Shown: positions 56,701-64,000 of the stretch, one piece after another
How positions within the stretch are numbered: position 1 is the first letter of the stretch
How the letters are laid out: each line of letters begins with the position of its first letter
Virus record (IMG/VR): IMGVR_UViG_3300048924_000605
Coordinates: 16,693 to 80,692 of that record
Strand: one strand, 5' to 3'
DNA length: 64,000 bases
Source of the DNA: a virus
The notes under the pieces: generated by a model
Seen by the model: the letters and a program-made list of their open reading frames with translations, nothing else
Databases searched by the model: none
Told to the model about the DNA's origin: nothing
Translations under genes and position numbers: made by a program

Positions 56701-58119
56701 CAGAGTTGATTGGGCCGCCAGCGGATTGTCCTGCGCGAGTTGCGTACTGACTTGATCCGCGCTCGCCTTCGCGTCCGCGATACTTGCGGCGACGCCAGCA
56801 ACGCCTGCCGCCGCCATTACCTTCGCACCAGGACTCAACTGCATAGGCGGTTGATAAGGGCGAAGCTCCACATTGCCGACCTTCTTATGCCATTCCGCCA
56901 TCGCCTCTTCAGCAGGTAACGCCGTCATCTGCTGAGGAATGGCGCGAACAACAGGAGTCGCTCGCAGAGTAACCTCGGCAACAGCCGGCGACATCGGCTC
57001 TGGCCGACTCCGCACGGCAGATTCCAAAGGATCGCTCGGTACCGGAGCACCCTTATCCGGCATCAACTTCGTCACCTCACCCGCCGGCAAGTCGCGCTGC
57101 GTCGTCGGCAGATATCTGAAGATGCCCCCCTCTTCGGAGCGGTGTATGACGTTCAGGCGCGGATCGTATGTCTCGGGCAGCCGCCGCAACAAGGGTTCAC
57201 TAAGCAAGGCATTGTGATAATCCAGCATCAGGTTCTGGCTGCGCGTGCCAAGCCCATTGCGCTGATAGCTTCCACCGATGTCAGAATGTGCGCCGGCCAC
57301 GCTGACACTAAGGAAGCGCCCATCTTCGGATAGTCCTTGCGGGATGATGCGATCCACTGGGAACTTTCCGCGTTTCTCGTCAGCAGCATTTATCTGGAAG
57401 CCTGAGACGACAGACGGCGGCAATCGACGATCCAGATTTTCCATCGCGCCGGTAGGCACCGGGTCATAGAGACCGACGGACATCGGGGTGTGCCCAGGCG
57501 CTTGATGGAAGTGTGGGTATGTCTTCGTGACACTGCCGCGCTCATCGTGAACGTACTCGGGCCGGTATAGATTGGGAATGCCACGCTGATCAATCATCCG
57601 GGCCAACAAAGGAACCTGGCTCGCCCCTCGGCTAAACCCTTCGGCGTGAATCGCAATTCTCGCATCTGGATCTGCCCGATAGATTTCTTGCGCGCGATTG
57701 ACGAGCCGTTGGTACATCCTTTCGGCAATCGCTTGACTAGTACGCCCTGTTGCCGCGTCGATGTTTTCAGCAATGGGGTTTGTCTGCGTGCCGGGTCCGG
57801 CCGAGTACTCAACAACGATTCGCTTGTGTCCAGACTGTCTTAGTTCCTGAATCTGATCGTTGAACTTCGAAACATTCGTGGCGTGCAAGGGATCTTTAGC
57901 TGCATCATTGCCGGTCCCGTCCATCAGGCCAATCAAGAGATATGAGTGACGATCCTTGACGTCATACAGGGACGGCACTTTGAATCTGTAGAGCTCATCG
58001 GCAGCCCGATCGTAGCTAGAGAGATGGTCAGCCGTCGCTGTGTAATGAGAAACATCAGCCTTGGGAAGGCCATCTTCTGCGAGTTGGACGATCTTCGTCT
58101 TGTTTCGCGTGTCTTCCAT
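53767..58119 (-). CDS. Large type IV-secreted (XVIPCD-type) effector with DUF2235 lipase-like domain
   Basis: The 1450-residue protein starts with a DUF2235 alpha/beta-hydrolase: DGTGND at 67-72, GFSRGA (nucleophile elbow) at 161-166, AGAHSDIGGSY in the third catalytic region. A Gly/Ala-rich hydrophobic stretch follows (residues about 430-540), then a Pro/Ala-rich linker and a peptidoglycan-binding domain (LQRGDRGQEVELLQYRLQRVGYRGPDDAPVPERGHFDAATEHAVRHLQRDHG). The C-terminal Q-rich region has AKRNGIPDMERVGQVGIADGKLWVGSVTPGFHAVVS and MQDTLKETQ, typical of XVIPCD signals. It is likely a phospholipase delivered to rival bacteria. Confidence 0.85.
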   Translation of the reverse strand: MEDTRNKTKIVQLAEDGLPKADVSHYTATADHLSSYDRAADELYRFKVPSLYDVKDRHSYLLIGLMDGTGNDAAKDPLHATNVSKFNDQIQELRQSGHKRIVVEYSAGPGTQTNPIAENIDAATGRTSQAIAERMYQRLVNRAQEIYRADPDARIAIHAEGFSRGASQVPLLARMIDQRGIPNLYRPEYVHDERGSVTKTYPHFHQAPGHTPMSVGLYDPVPTGAMENLDRRLPPSVVSGFQINAADEKRGKFPVDRIIPQGLSEDGRFLSVSVAGAHSDIGGSYQRNGLGTRSQNLMLDYHNALLSEPLLRRLPETYDPRLNVIHRSEEGGIFRYLPTTQRDLPAGEVTKLMPDKGAPVPSDPLESAVRSRPEPMSPAVAEVTLRATPVVRAIPQQMTALPAEEAMAEWHKKVGNVELRPYQPPMQLSPGAKVMAAAGVAGVAASIADAKASADQVSTQLAQDNPLAAQSTLTHYAARGTGGWIGGATAGVVASAAATGPGVVGFIVVGGAAVAGAHVGEHVATVLDSYKTFKQTDRDGVAWESNGRQWVRQDLGDLSEDGQNNPVKQAFSADPEKANELSYRASNSATELAIGKLESPRNPYSQAAAETDPPSLRRADWERNPQSGEWDRKVVVGFEQRGVPMVRIDSASSERAAELNRAAEQTILDNIANGPAPMAARYAMVHRSEGWERFGAVPASINAALQDDSLVASDGKLYQRTAEGQWQRNGESVVAAGNLRAELDGTRSALQPQLAQHEQQLAAIPTRQPPTLEDIERADLMATYKVHNVNPNPQQLEAALEAVRRTQHEQGVAPLATSLHLGRNAAGNFDIDSPIEHIGRDADGANRVHAVTSPLEVQLAMLDLRSPPPTSPEASELRIANLSPKQQEALEQVVREANRVGLTRDEVQGTAREAVAAASRADVEPEIVIGAVAAERSVQPTKVEVPRAVDQAPVEPPKPVEVDLAASKPLEPPSKPGHRDAEAVPDRSSGAPVASATSAPVTPAAVSPEAKQAPTVSNGEFAAPPQQPEHQASGLPDQQPQPEVIAAQSANPVAPPRQPETAPSAAVEAPAAAAPRVAPQAVAEAESAPRIASSPVEATPAPTTGKPDVAEAGAPAPAAPAVAVAPAPAPDDSTLQRGDRGQEVELLQYRLQRVGYRGPDDAPVPERGHFDAATEHAVRHLQRDHGLAETGRVDPDTLQALAVAQQAKIEAQKAVPQADGAEVAKVQGQPAQATDGQSPQTVVANEPQQTAPVTPTAEVRAAPAPALAGYAAPENDPIVAAPKTQVSDMLADVGARESAQPSYSQAEHGKPVDSRAVHGQLAGEPAQDRRETERELARLSPADQAMFAKIRGAAPASVPDEVVAKAMLEAKRNGIPDMERVGQVGIADGKLWVGSVTPGFHAVVSANGPVPNMQDTLKETQIVNQQRDQQLAMEATQRQQDEQRAKPIMH

Positions 58120-58133
58120 GTCACACCGCCTCC

Positions 58134-58670
58134 TCAGTAGGTCTTCGACCAGGCCTGGACCAAGTCATAGCGACCAACAATGTCGGGGCGATCAGGATTT
58201 GGAGGGAGCTTGGTTAGCACCCGTGCCTTCATATAGATATTGATCGTCCGGTCATTGACCTCCATTAGGATTTCGGGGTGCGGCTTATCATCGTAGCGCG
58301 CCCAGTCACCGTTCACTTCCTCCCGCGGGACGTTATGCAGCACGACTTGCCCAGGGCATACGTCTTTGATCAGATCGATTTCGTCAAAGTGCTCCACCCC
58401 ATCCATTGAGGTCCAACGAACCTCGACGGGACCGACTGGCAGCATTTCGGAGAACACGTTGAAGCTAGCCATCCAGTCTTCTTTCCAATCCGGATCTGCT
58501 GGCGGTCCGGAAGGTCGATCTAGCTCATTTGAAAGGGCGAACTGATGCTTCTCGAAGATGACGTTGCAGCGCAGCGTGTTAAACGCTCGGCTGCCGAACG
58601 AAAACTCATCAAAGGTCAGCGGCCAGGGGAAATCGAGCGCTGCATCAGCGGGGCGAGTGCCTTGGGTCAT
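58134..58670 (-). CDS. Candidate immunity or chaperone protein for the adjacent effector
   Basis: The 178-residue protein lies just upstream of the effector gene on the same strand, with only 14 bp between. No signal peptide is visible (TQGTRPADAALDFPWPLTFDEFSFGSRAFNTLRCNV). It has beta-rich segments and a C-terminal end (INIYMKARVLTKLPPNPDRPDIVGRYDLVQAWSKTY). Immunity proteins for periplasmic lipases are usually exported; without an export signal a chaperone or adaptor is equally possible. Confidence 0.6.
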   Translation of the reverse strand: MTQGTRPADAALDFPWPLTFDEFSFGSRAFNTLRCNVIFEKHQFALSNELDRPSGPPADPDWKEDWMASFNVFSEMLPVGPVEVRWTSMDGVEHFDEIDLIKDVCPGQVVLHNVPREEVNGDWARYDDKPHPEILMEVNDRTINIYMKARVLTKLPPNPDRPDIVGRYDLVQAWSKTY

Positions 58671-59186
58671 TGTGGTGAGTCCTAGAGAAAATATTTCGAA
58701 TGCGGACGAACTTCATGACCGGCACGCCAAAGACCGCGGATGCCGAGAGGCAGTCCAGGGCGATGACGAATTAGCGGGCATGAGACATAACCGTCCGTGT
58801 TCAACTGTCGGGCCGTACCACCCCTCCTGGGCGATATGGAGTTGCTGCCGATTGGGCTCGATCATCCAAAGTGTGTTGCGGTCGGGGACGCCATCGTTGG
58901 CGGCTCCCTTAGGTCTGTGGTCTTTCCCCGCGAGATTGATCCGACGCGCTCGGTGGCGTCAAGCCTAATCGCGGCTGTTGCGACACAGTTAGCAGGTCGA
59001 TCTTGGATTTTTCCAAGGAGATGTTAAAAATGCGCTCCTTTTGCGCCTCTTGGACGCACGGCTCACGTCGCGGGCGGTGAGATTGGGGGCCAGTAGCTTC
59101 CCGACGTTCCGTCGGATTGGAGCGGTAAGCTGCCCGCGGCCGGCCACCCGATCCTGGAGCGGCCACCGAAGTATTGAGACAGAAGA
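58671..59186. other. Intergenic region (516 bp) with second copy of the TCTTGG element
   Basis: Contains TCTTGGATTTTTCCAAG at 59001-59017 followed by ATGTTAAAAA, the same core as at 17791-17820. Open frames here (for example 58838-59027) overlap this element and have no good ribosome site. Probably the promoter of the effector operon lies near 58671-58760, where TATTTCGAATG-like AT-rich sequence occurs. Confidence 0.4.
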
Positions 59187-59495
59187 ATGATTCAGCCGGC
59201 GCACGCCAACTTCGGCATTTGTGTATCCCGCTATGAGTGCCGCTTGCGCACGCGTCGCGAACCTGTCGTCTACAACGATCAGCAGTCCTTCGCGATCATC
59301 CAGGAAGTCCGCGAGCGGGACGAATGGGGCAACCCCGGGCGATTGGTGCGTCGCAAGCTCCTGTCCGTCGAAGGTCCGTTCGGGCCACTTTGGGCCGCGC
59401 ACCATCGATCGAAATACTCCGGCTGGCGCCTTGAGCTTGGCCCTCGCAGGGGGCCACTGAACTGGGCGGGCGCAGGCGACCTAGCGCTGGCCTGA
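59187..59495 (+). CDS. Possible small protein of unknown function (102 residues)
   Basis: ATG at 59187 with a weak ribosome site (AGAAG). The product contains QSFAIIQEVRERDEWGNPGRLVRRKLLSVEGPFGPLWAAHHRSKYSGWRLELG, a balanced composition. No domain recognised. It could be a chance frame. Confidence 0.35.
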   Translation: MIQPAHANFGICVSRYECRLRTRREPVVYNDQQSFAIIQEVRERDEWGNPGRLVRRKLLSVEGPFGPLWAAHHRSKYSGWRLELGPRRGPLNWAGAGDLALA

Positions 59496-59643
59496 CGGCG
59501 CGCAGATCTCGACCTGCAGCACTGTCGCCGAGTTCGGAAGCCACGTATTCCATCTATTAACTACCGTTACACTTTCCCGACGGCGACGGGTGTAGGCTGG
59601 CGCATCAATATTTAGGGAAGACACACAGGGGCGTGGTAGAGCC

Positions 59644-60270
59644 ATGTTGCACCGTGAAATTGGGAAGGACCCGGCCAGCGTGGAGTTGCCGCGCGGGAAG
59701 TCGCTTTGGGGCGACGCGATTTTCTTCCGAGTTGAGAGCGAGGGTGAAGAGCTCGAATTGTTGCGCGAGCAACTAGACGAACGACCGTATGCCGCGACCG
59801 GTACCGGCGAAGAGGGTGATCTAACCTTCCTTCGACCCGGGGAGTGGGTGTTCGCGCCGTTCAAGGAGGCGCTCATCGCCGCGGTCACGCGGTGGGATCA
59901 GATCGGAATCAAGACGCGCTGGTACGACTGGCGAGCGGACAAGAGTGCGGTTCCCAGCTACGACGACTTCGTGCGCGAACATGCCGAGCGCCAGGAGCGC
60001 TTCGATAGCAATCGAATGACCGTGTTCGAGGCGCTGGACCATGTCACGTACACGCCGGAAACATTCGCCGGCTATTGGCTCATCGAGAACCTGCCGATGG
60101 GGATGAGCATGATGGACTGGTACGGCTCGCGATATCGCCATTGCATCAAGCGCGATGCGAAGCTCAGTGAGGCGAAGTGCATCATGCAGGAGGCAACCTT
60201 CGACCACTGGCGTTACGCCCCACGGAGAGGGCTCAAGCTTATGGAAGGTCGACGGGGCGAGTGGCGCTGA
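59644..60270 (+). CDS. Conserved-looking protein of unknown function (208 residues)
   Basis: The product (MLHREIGKDPASVELPRGKSLWGDAIFFRVESEGEELELLREQLDERPYAATGTGEEGDLTFLRPGEWVFAPFKEALIAAVTRWDQIGIKTRWYDWRADKSAVPSYDDFVREHAERQERFDSNRMTVFEALDHVTYTPETFAGYWLIENLPMGMSM) is acidic, soluble and without membrane segments. Its last 34 residues are repeated in degenerate form at 60693-60794. It may belong to a contact-dependent toxin cluster remnant, but no function is supported. Confidence 0.65.
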   Translation: MLHREIGKDPASVELPRGKSLWGDAIFFRVESEGEELELLREQLDERPYAATGTGEEGDLTFLRPGEWVFAPFKEALIAAVTRWDQIGIKTRWYDWRADKSAVPSYDDFVREHAERQERFDSNRMTVFEALDHVTYTPETFAGYWLIENLPMGMSMMDWYGSRYRHCIKRDAKLSEAKCIMQEATFDHWRYAPRRGLKLMEGRRGEWR

Positions 60271-60298
60271 CTAGTCCGCCGGGAATCGCGGACGGCAG

Positions 60299-60640
60299 CT
60301 ATCCCCAGAAACAGCAATAGGAATCGCGCCAAACCTCATCCACGAGTTCCGCCAGATCCTCTGCTTCGCGCATTGGTTCATACCCCTGCCACTTACCACT
60401 GGCCCGGGACCAAAACAGCTGCCAGACATGCTGCGTTCGAACGTACCGGAACCTGGCGATCGGGATATCGATGATCTCGTCTGGCTCGTCGTAAGCCGGC
60501 CTTGCGGAATAGATCTCGATGATTTGGCCCACCACTCGGTAGAGCACGGTCCCACCAGACTTCACGTGAGGGCTGAGGCGAGGCGTCAAAAGCCTCGAAA
60601 TAATCTTCTCGGCACGCTTGCGTTCAATATCATTTAGCAT
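60299..60640 (-). CDS. DUF3024-family protein
   Basis: The 113-residue protein follows the DUF3024 pattern: ERKRAEKIISRLLTPRLSPHVK ... YRVVGQIIEIYSARPAYDEPDEIIDIPIARFRYVRTQHVWQLFWSRASGKWQGYEPM ... LAELVDEVWRDSYCCFWG. The family is small, cytoplasmic and of unknown biochemical role. It is convergent with the preceding gene. Confidence 0.85.
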   Translation of the reverse strand: MLNDIERKRAEKIISRLLTPRLSPHVKSGGTVLYRVVGQIIEIYSARPAYDEPDEIIDIPIARFRYVRTQHVWQLFWSRASGKWQGYEPMREAEDLAELVDEVWRDSYCCFWG

Positions 60641-60692
60641 CGCGACAGTCTACGGTAGAGTAGCCAGAGTCTAGGCGGACACTTCGCCCCAC

Positions 60693-60794
60693 GAGGCGAA
60701 TTGCATCATGCAGAAGGCAACGCTTGACCACTGGCGCTACGCGCCGCGGAAAGGCCTCAAGCTGCTCGATGCCCGTAAAGGACAGTGGCGGTGA
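60693..60794 (+). pseudogene. Duplicated 3' fragment of the 59644-60270 gene
   Basis: An in-frame stretch of 33 codons and a stop (EANCIMQKATLDHWRYAPRKGLKLLDARKGQWR) matches the C-terminal end of the upstream gene (EAKCIMQEATFDHWRYAPRRGLKLMEGRRGEWR) at about 75 percent of positions. The rest of the second copy is missing, so it is a remnant of a former tandem duplicate. Confidence 0.8.
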
Positions 60795-60841
60795 CCTAGC
60801 GAACTCTCGCCTGCGACGGGGATGCGTTGGCGAACCTTAGG

Positions 60842-61723
60842 ATGAGGTATACCTTGAAACCGCTCTTGCTACTTGAATCTGTCCGCAATCGACGTATCGA
60901 GCATCGTACGAGATCTCTCGTTTGGGAATCGAAGATTTCTAGCCTTAACTGGCAGGTCGAGGTCAAAGATAAGCTGCAACGAGCGGTGCTCGGCCACACA
61001 CCGAACTCCCTCCATGAGTTCAAGATCTCGGTACTGGACCGGACAGTCCATATTTCCGCTGTCCTCAGATCTCCTTTGCTACCGCCGACCGCCTGGGAAG
61101 AACGCAAAGTTCAGTACGATAAACCAGCTCAACTTGCAGTCGGGTTGTCCGTCTCGGGAGAAATCTCGTTCGTCTTGAGCGGCCACGCCAGCGACCACCA
61201 AGAGCCGTCGAATGCTCATTACGTAATTGACCTCGTCCGCCACTCTTGGGATCTTGGTGGTGCCGCCGGCGAGGCACGCATCAAGCGACATCTGCTTTCG
61301 CTTGAAAAACTGAGCATGCTGACGATGTCCACTGCTCGACCTACGAGGCAGAGCGGGAAGTATCTTGCAGAACTTCAGCGTCTGTCCACGCGATTCCAGT
61401 CCATTTACCCAAGCTCCACCGAAGCACGACGGCATCGAGTTTCACAAGAGACAGCGCTTGCAATGGGGCTGATAGCCGGACTGGTGTCTAGCACCGCCTT
61501 CCCACTGGCCCTGGAATCTGGAAAGGAATCTGCCGCCAAAGCCAAAGAAATTAGTGAACGCTGCGGCAAGCAGAGTCGTCCGACCCAATGTCTTCAGAGT
61601 TCAGACTACGAACACCACATGGATCTTGCGCGGCTGATGCAGCCATCGCACTTATTGCTGGCGTCGCTAATGATGACTGTGTCTTTGATCCTAATCGTGC
61701 AGAAGATCCTAAATCGAGCATAG
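60842..61723 (+). CDS. Membrane protein of unknown function with two C-terminal helices
   Basis: ATG at 60842 gives 293 residues; an in-frame TTG at 60827 is an alternative start. A long soluble N-terminal domain (RYTLKPLLLLESVRNRRIEHRTRSLVWESKISSLNWQVEVKDKLQ) is followed by two membrane helices near the C-terminus (ALAMGLIAGLVSSTAFPLAL and HLLLASLMMTVSLILIVQKIL), separated by about 50 residues with two Cys. It resembles no known family; the layout is that of a cytosol-facing sensor or effector anchored in the membrane. Confidence 0.6.
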   Translation: MRYTLKPLLLLESVRNRRIEHRTRSLVWESKISSLNWQVEVKDKLQRAVLGHTPNSLHEFKISVLDRTVHISAVLRSPLLPPTAWEERKVQYDKPAQLAVGLSVSGEISFVLSGHASDHQEPSNAHYVIDLVRHSWDLGGAAGEARIKRHLLSLEKLSMLTMSTARPTRQSGKYLAELQRLSTRFQSIYPSSTEARRHRVSQETALAMGLIAGLVSSTAFPLALESGKESAAKAKEISERCGKQSRPTQCLQSSDYEHHMDLARLMQPSHLLLASLMMTVSLILIVQKILNRA

Positions 61724-61784
61724 CCGTATGAGAAGGGCAACCCCCTCCCGACAAATTGGCTCAAATACATCATCGCAAACACGC

Positions 61785-62204
61785 ATGAACATCGATATCG
61801 ATAGGCTCAACCTGCGGGAACTGACCGCCCTTTTGACCGCCGCGGAAAAGCGACAGCAATTCCTATCGAAACGCCGCCCCGCTGCATCGGTGCGCAAGCA
61901 GGCAGTCGCGCTCGCTGCTCGCCACGGCTACACGATCGAGGAGCTCTTTGGGGATCAGCCGGATGTCCAGCCCACCCGGCGGAAACGCGGATCACGCCGC
62001 AAGCCAGCCAAAGTCGCGCCCAAGTACCGCGACCCAGACAACGAACTCAACACCTGGTCAGGCCGAGGGAGCATGCCGCGTTGGCTCGCTAAGAAGATCA
62101 GGTTCGGTCAGCACGCTACTGACTTCCTGATTCCCGGCATCGCGAAACCCACCGCACGGACGGCCAGTTCTATAGGCAAGCGAACGCTCGTCAAGCCCGG
62201 CTGA
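61785..62204 (+). CDS. H-NS-family nucleoid protein
   Basis: ATG at 61785 gives 139 residues. N-terminal coiled coil (MNIDIDRLNLRELTALLTAAEKRQQFLSKRR), a basic linker (RRKRGSRRKPAKVAPKY) and the DNA-binding loop KYRDPDNELNTWSGRGSMPRWLAKKI, close to the H-NS consensus TWSGRGRxPRWL. The last 30 residues are extra. H-NS-like proteins silence AT-rich horizontally acquired DNA, which fits the surrounding accessory genes. A short stem with T-tract (AAGC/GCTT then TTTTTT, near 62213-62227) may end the transcript. Confidence 0.9.
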   Translation: MNIDIDRLNLRELTALLTAAEKRQQFLSKRRPAASVRKQAVALAARHGYTIEELFGDQPDVQPTRRKRGSRRKPAKVAPKYRDPDNELNTWSGRGSMPRWLAKKIRFGQHATDFLIPGIAKPTARTASSIGKRTLVKPG

Positions 62205-62282
62205 AATTAAGCCCTTTGCTTTTTTTGATGCCTGGGACGCCCCAACCCGACAGAGGGTGGCTAACGCAGACCTGCCAACGGG

Positions 62283-62798
62283 TCACCCGCCCTTCCAAGC
62301 AGTACGGAACTTCAATGCAGCCATTAGGTCAAACGGTGAACACCATTTAACGCCATTGAGCGAGCATGCGTCCGGAATCTTCCGATTGTGCGGCTTCGCT
62401 GCGGGCGCGGATTTCTCGTTTGTTACAACGCAGCGATCCTTGGGGGAGGTCAAGGCGTGGGCTATGAGAAAGGGATCTCTACCAAGCTTCTCCACTTGGT
62501 CCTCAGTCAATTGGCTCGAATAGCCCTTCGAGAGGACAGCTTGAACTAGCGCGATGTCCGCGGCCTGCGGCAGTAGTATCGCCTGCTTGTTATTCGGATC
62601 TTGGATCCAGGCGTACATCTGGTCCTTGAACTCATCCTTGGATCCATCTTCGAACTCCTCGAATATCTCTAGCGGCACCTTTATAGAGCCGGCTTGGGCG
62701 TGAAAAGAAAGCCACTCCCAAAACTCGGGCACCCAATCGTGCCTGTAGTAGGTGTTTGCCGCGCTCATCAGCACGTTGGCGTCAACGAGGTAGAGCAT
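62283..62798 (-). CDS. DUF4411-family PIN-like toxin
   Basis: Start ATG at 62798 overlaps the antitoxin stop (TGATG). The 171-residue product begins LYLVDANVLMSAANTYYRHDWVPEFWEWL (first acidic PIN residue Asp). Further acidic positions are in IFEEFEDGSKDEF and in DPFLIAHALTSPKDRCVVTNE, the PIN pattern of DUF4411. Such proteins are putative RNases of toxin-antitoxin modules. Confidence 0.88.
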   Translation of the reverse strand: MLYLVDANVLMSAANTYYRHDWVPEFWEWLSFHAQAGSIKVPLEIFEEFEDGSKDEFKDQMYAWIQDPNNKQAILLPQAADIALVQAVLSKGYSSQLTEDQVEKLGRDPFLIAHALTSPKDRCVVTNEKSAPAAKPHNRKIPDACSLNGVKWCSPFDLMAALKFRTAWKGG

Positions 62799-63982
62799 CA
62801 AGCACCCCCACCACTGGAACCGCCCAACACGCTTTGTACGCTACGAGGAGCCACCCCAAAAATTCTGGCAGCCTTGGTGTAGCTAAGTCGCCCCTGCGAT
62901 AGCCCACGCTCCACTACGCTAATCAAACCTCGCCCAAGACGATGACGCTTGACTACGTAGTAATCCGGCGCGCCTTTCGAGGATGCTTTTTCTTTCGTTC
63001 GAAAATCTACCCACTCTTGCTTGAAACGGTCCCTCAAAGCGCGCCACATAGGCTCCTGAATTAGGCCAGAGCGAAGCAGCCTATAGGCGACAAGGCTTCT
63101 GCTGACCAATCTTGATCTAGCGAATTTTGTAATCGCCGACGGTAATTCATCTGCCGTAAGAATCGACGCAGTCGTAAGCTCTGCCAACTCACTTGGGTCG
63201 AGAAGGAACAATGACGCGACGTCATTACAAAAGACTTCCACTTTCCCGTCAGAGAAACCTCCGCTCACACCGGTCGCACCTATCCATAGATGCGCCACTT
63301 CATGCAGCAGTGTGAAGGACCAAGCAGTTCTTGCATCCTGATCGTTTATTACCACGAATGGAGCCAACTCGTCGGCCGATGCAAAACCTCGAAATACCTC
63401 GACATCGATGTTGGTGTGGTGCGTCCCAAGATTTCCAAGCAGGAGAACGAAGACACCACTTGATTCGATCTGGCGCCGAAGGTATGTGAACCCCTGATCG
63501 ACTGTCCGATGGGCACGAAATTCGCTACGCGAAATGCCCAGGGTTTTTTCCATAGATGCGAGGACACTATGGACGCCATCGGCGACACTCATGGAGGAAA
63601 CGAAGGGGAGTGCTTCTGCTTCCTCATCCTCTAGGACGTTTCGCACCAGTCCTTGCCGCGTGCGCAGGTCACGTAACAATGCATTTAAATTTGGCTCGTC
63701 CGCAGTCTCGCGCTGGGGCAAAGTACGAAAGTCTTCGCCGCGCTCACTAGGCACAGGAGGTTCTGGTAGGTAAAGCGTGAGGAGGGAACGACGATAGGCT
63801 TTGCTCATCCTAAGCAGCAATGGGCGACTAGGCTCGACTGCGCCGGACTCAAGCTGACCAATTCGCTTGCCAGGCTCCAAGTTCTTCAGGGGACCGAGTC
63901 CAATCTTCGCCGCAGCCGCGTCGGGGGTCAGCCCCGCAGTCTCTCGCGCCCATCGAAGAACGTTTGGACTGATCTTGGTCAT
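62798..63982 (-). CDS. HTH plus ImmA/IrrE-type antitoxin
   Basis: ATG at 63982 gives 394 residues; another start further upstream (64000) is possible. An XRE-type helix-turn-helix lies at about 3-55 (MTKISPNVLRWARETAGLTPDAAAAKIGLGP). A ImmA/IrrE metallopeptidase domain follows with HEVAHLW at 227-233 and the downstream Glu-containing stretch VEVFCNDVASLFLL. A C-terminal winged-helix-like region closes it (LGRGLISVVERGLSQGRLSYTKAARIFGVAPRSVQSVLG). It is the antitoxin partner of the DUF4411 gene. Confidence 0.9.
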   Translation of the reverse strand: MTKISPNVLRWARETAGLTPDAAAAKIGLGPLKNLEPGKRIGQLESGAVEPSRPLLLRMSKAYRRSLLTLYLPEPPVPSERGEDFRTLPQRETADEPNLNALLRDLRTRQGLVRNVLEDEEAEALPFVSSMSVADGVHSVLASMEKTLGISRSEFRAHRTVDQGFTYLRRQIESSGVFVLLLGNLGTHHTNIDVEVFRGFASADELAPFVVINDQDARTAWSFTLLHEVAHLWIGATGVSGGFSDGKVEVFCNDVASLFLLDPSELAELTTASILTADELPSAITKFARSRLVSRSLVAYRLLRSGLIQEPMWRALRDRFKQEWVDFRTKEKASSKGAPDYYVVKRHRLGRGLISVVERGLSQGRLSYTKAARIFGVAPRSVQSVLGGSSGGGA

Positions 63983-64000
63983 TGACACTTGGGTCCACAT

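Noticed and set aside
58838-59027. Small protein reading through the second TCTTGG element
   Set aside because: No homologous frame exists at the first element, and there is no convincing ribosome site.
1-64000. tRNA, rRNA or CRISPR arrays, insertion sequences
   Set aside because: None of the usual signatures (CCA-ended cloverleafs, regularly spaced repeats, transposase with terminal inverted repeats) was recognised; a tRNAscan or ISfinder run would be decisive.

Overview
The window is about 64 kb of GC-rich bacterial DNA, most likely from the Xanthomonadaceae/Lysobacteraceae (Lysobacter-like). The main evidence is a large toxin gene at 53767-58119 whose Q-rich C-terminus resembles the XVIPCD secretion signal of the Xanthomonadales type IV secretion system. 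GC-rich codon use and an H-NS-like protein of the type common in this group agree with this. The genus is an inference.

Layout. (1) 1-2447: the 3' part of an Rhs polymorphic toxin with a zinc-metalloprotease tip and an overlapping candidate immunity gene. (2) About 2538-53607: one lambda-like siphophage prophage. Its late genes run right to left on the minus strand: terminase (28-26 kb), portal, protease/scaffold, decoration and capsid, head-tail joining, major tail protein, tail chaperones with a -1 frameshift site, lysis cassette, tape measure and tail tip (ending at 2.5 kb). Early genes (39-48 kb, minus) encode a DUF6362 protein, RuvC-like resolvase, P4-type primase-helicase, two ParB/DGQHR-type proteins, a RecB-type nuclease, an AAA ATPase and small proteins. 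The right end (48.5-53.6 kb, plus) is a translationally coupled operon with a large serine recombinase preceded by two resolvase-like proteins that lack the catalytic serine. (3) 53767-64000: host-side accessory DNA with the effector and a candidate immunity gene, several unknown genes, an H-NS-like protein and a DUF4411/ImmA-IrrE toxin-antitoxin pair.

The prophage carries an unusual cargo load. It includes a secreted fasciclin protein (5.8 kb, against the late operon), a small membrane protein (11.5 kb), a membrane diguanylate cyclase and a small lipoprotein between lysis genes and tape measure, two related small proteins (36.2-36.7 kb) and a complete Kup potassium transporter (37.2-39.1 kb) at the early/late junction.

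The most striking structure is at 28.5-32.8 kb. Seven copies of a rigid 33-bp element (CGCTTGG, 14 bases, GAAGCGTTCATG) lie in front of small accessory genes, always in the orientation of the gene. Six of the seven are preceded by two CTGTCC-type hexamers exactly 11 bp apart, placed 34 bp (three copies), 23 bp (two copies) or 15 bp (one copy) upstream. This looks like a dedicated, helically phased, activator-dependent promoter family serving one regulon inside the prophage.

No tRNA, rRNA or CRISPR array was recognised, and the attachment sites could not be identified.
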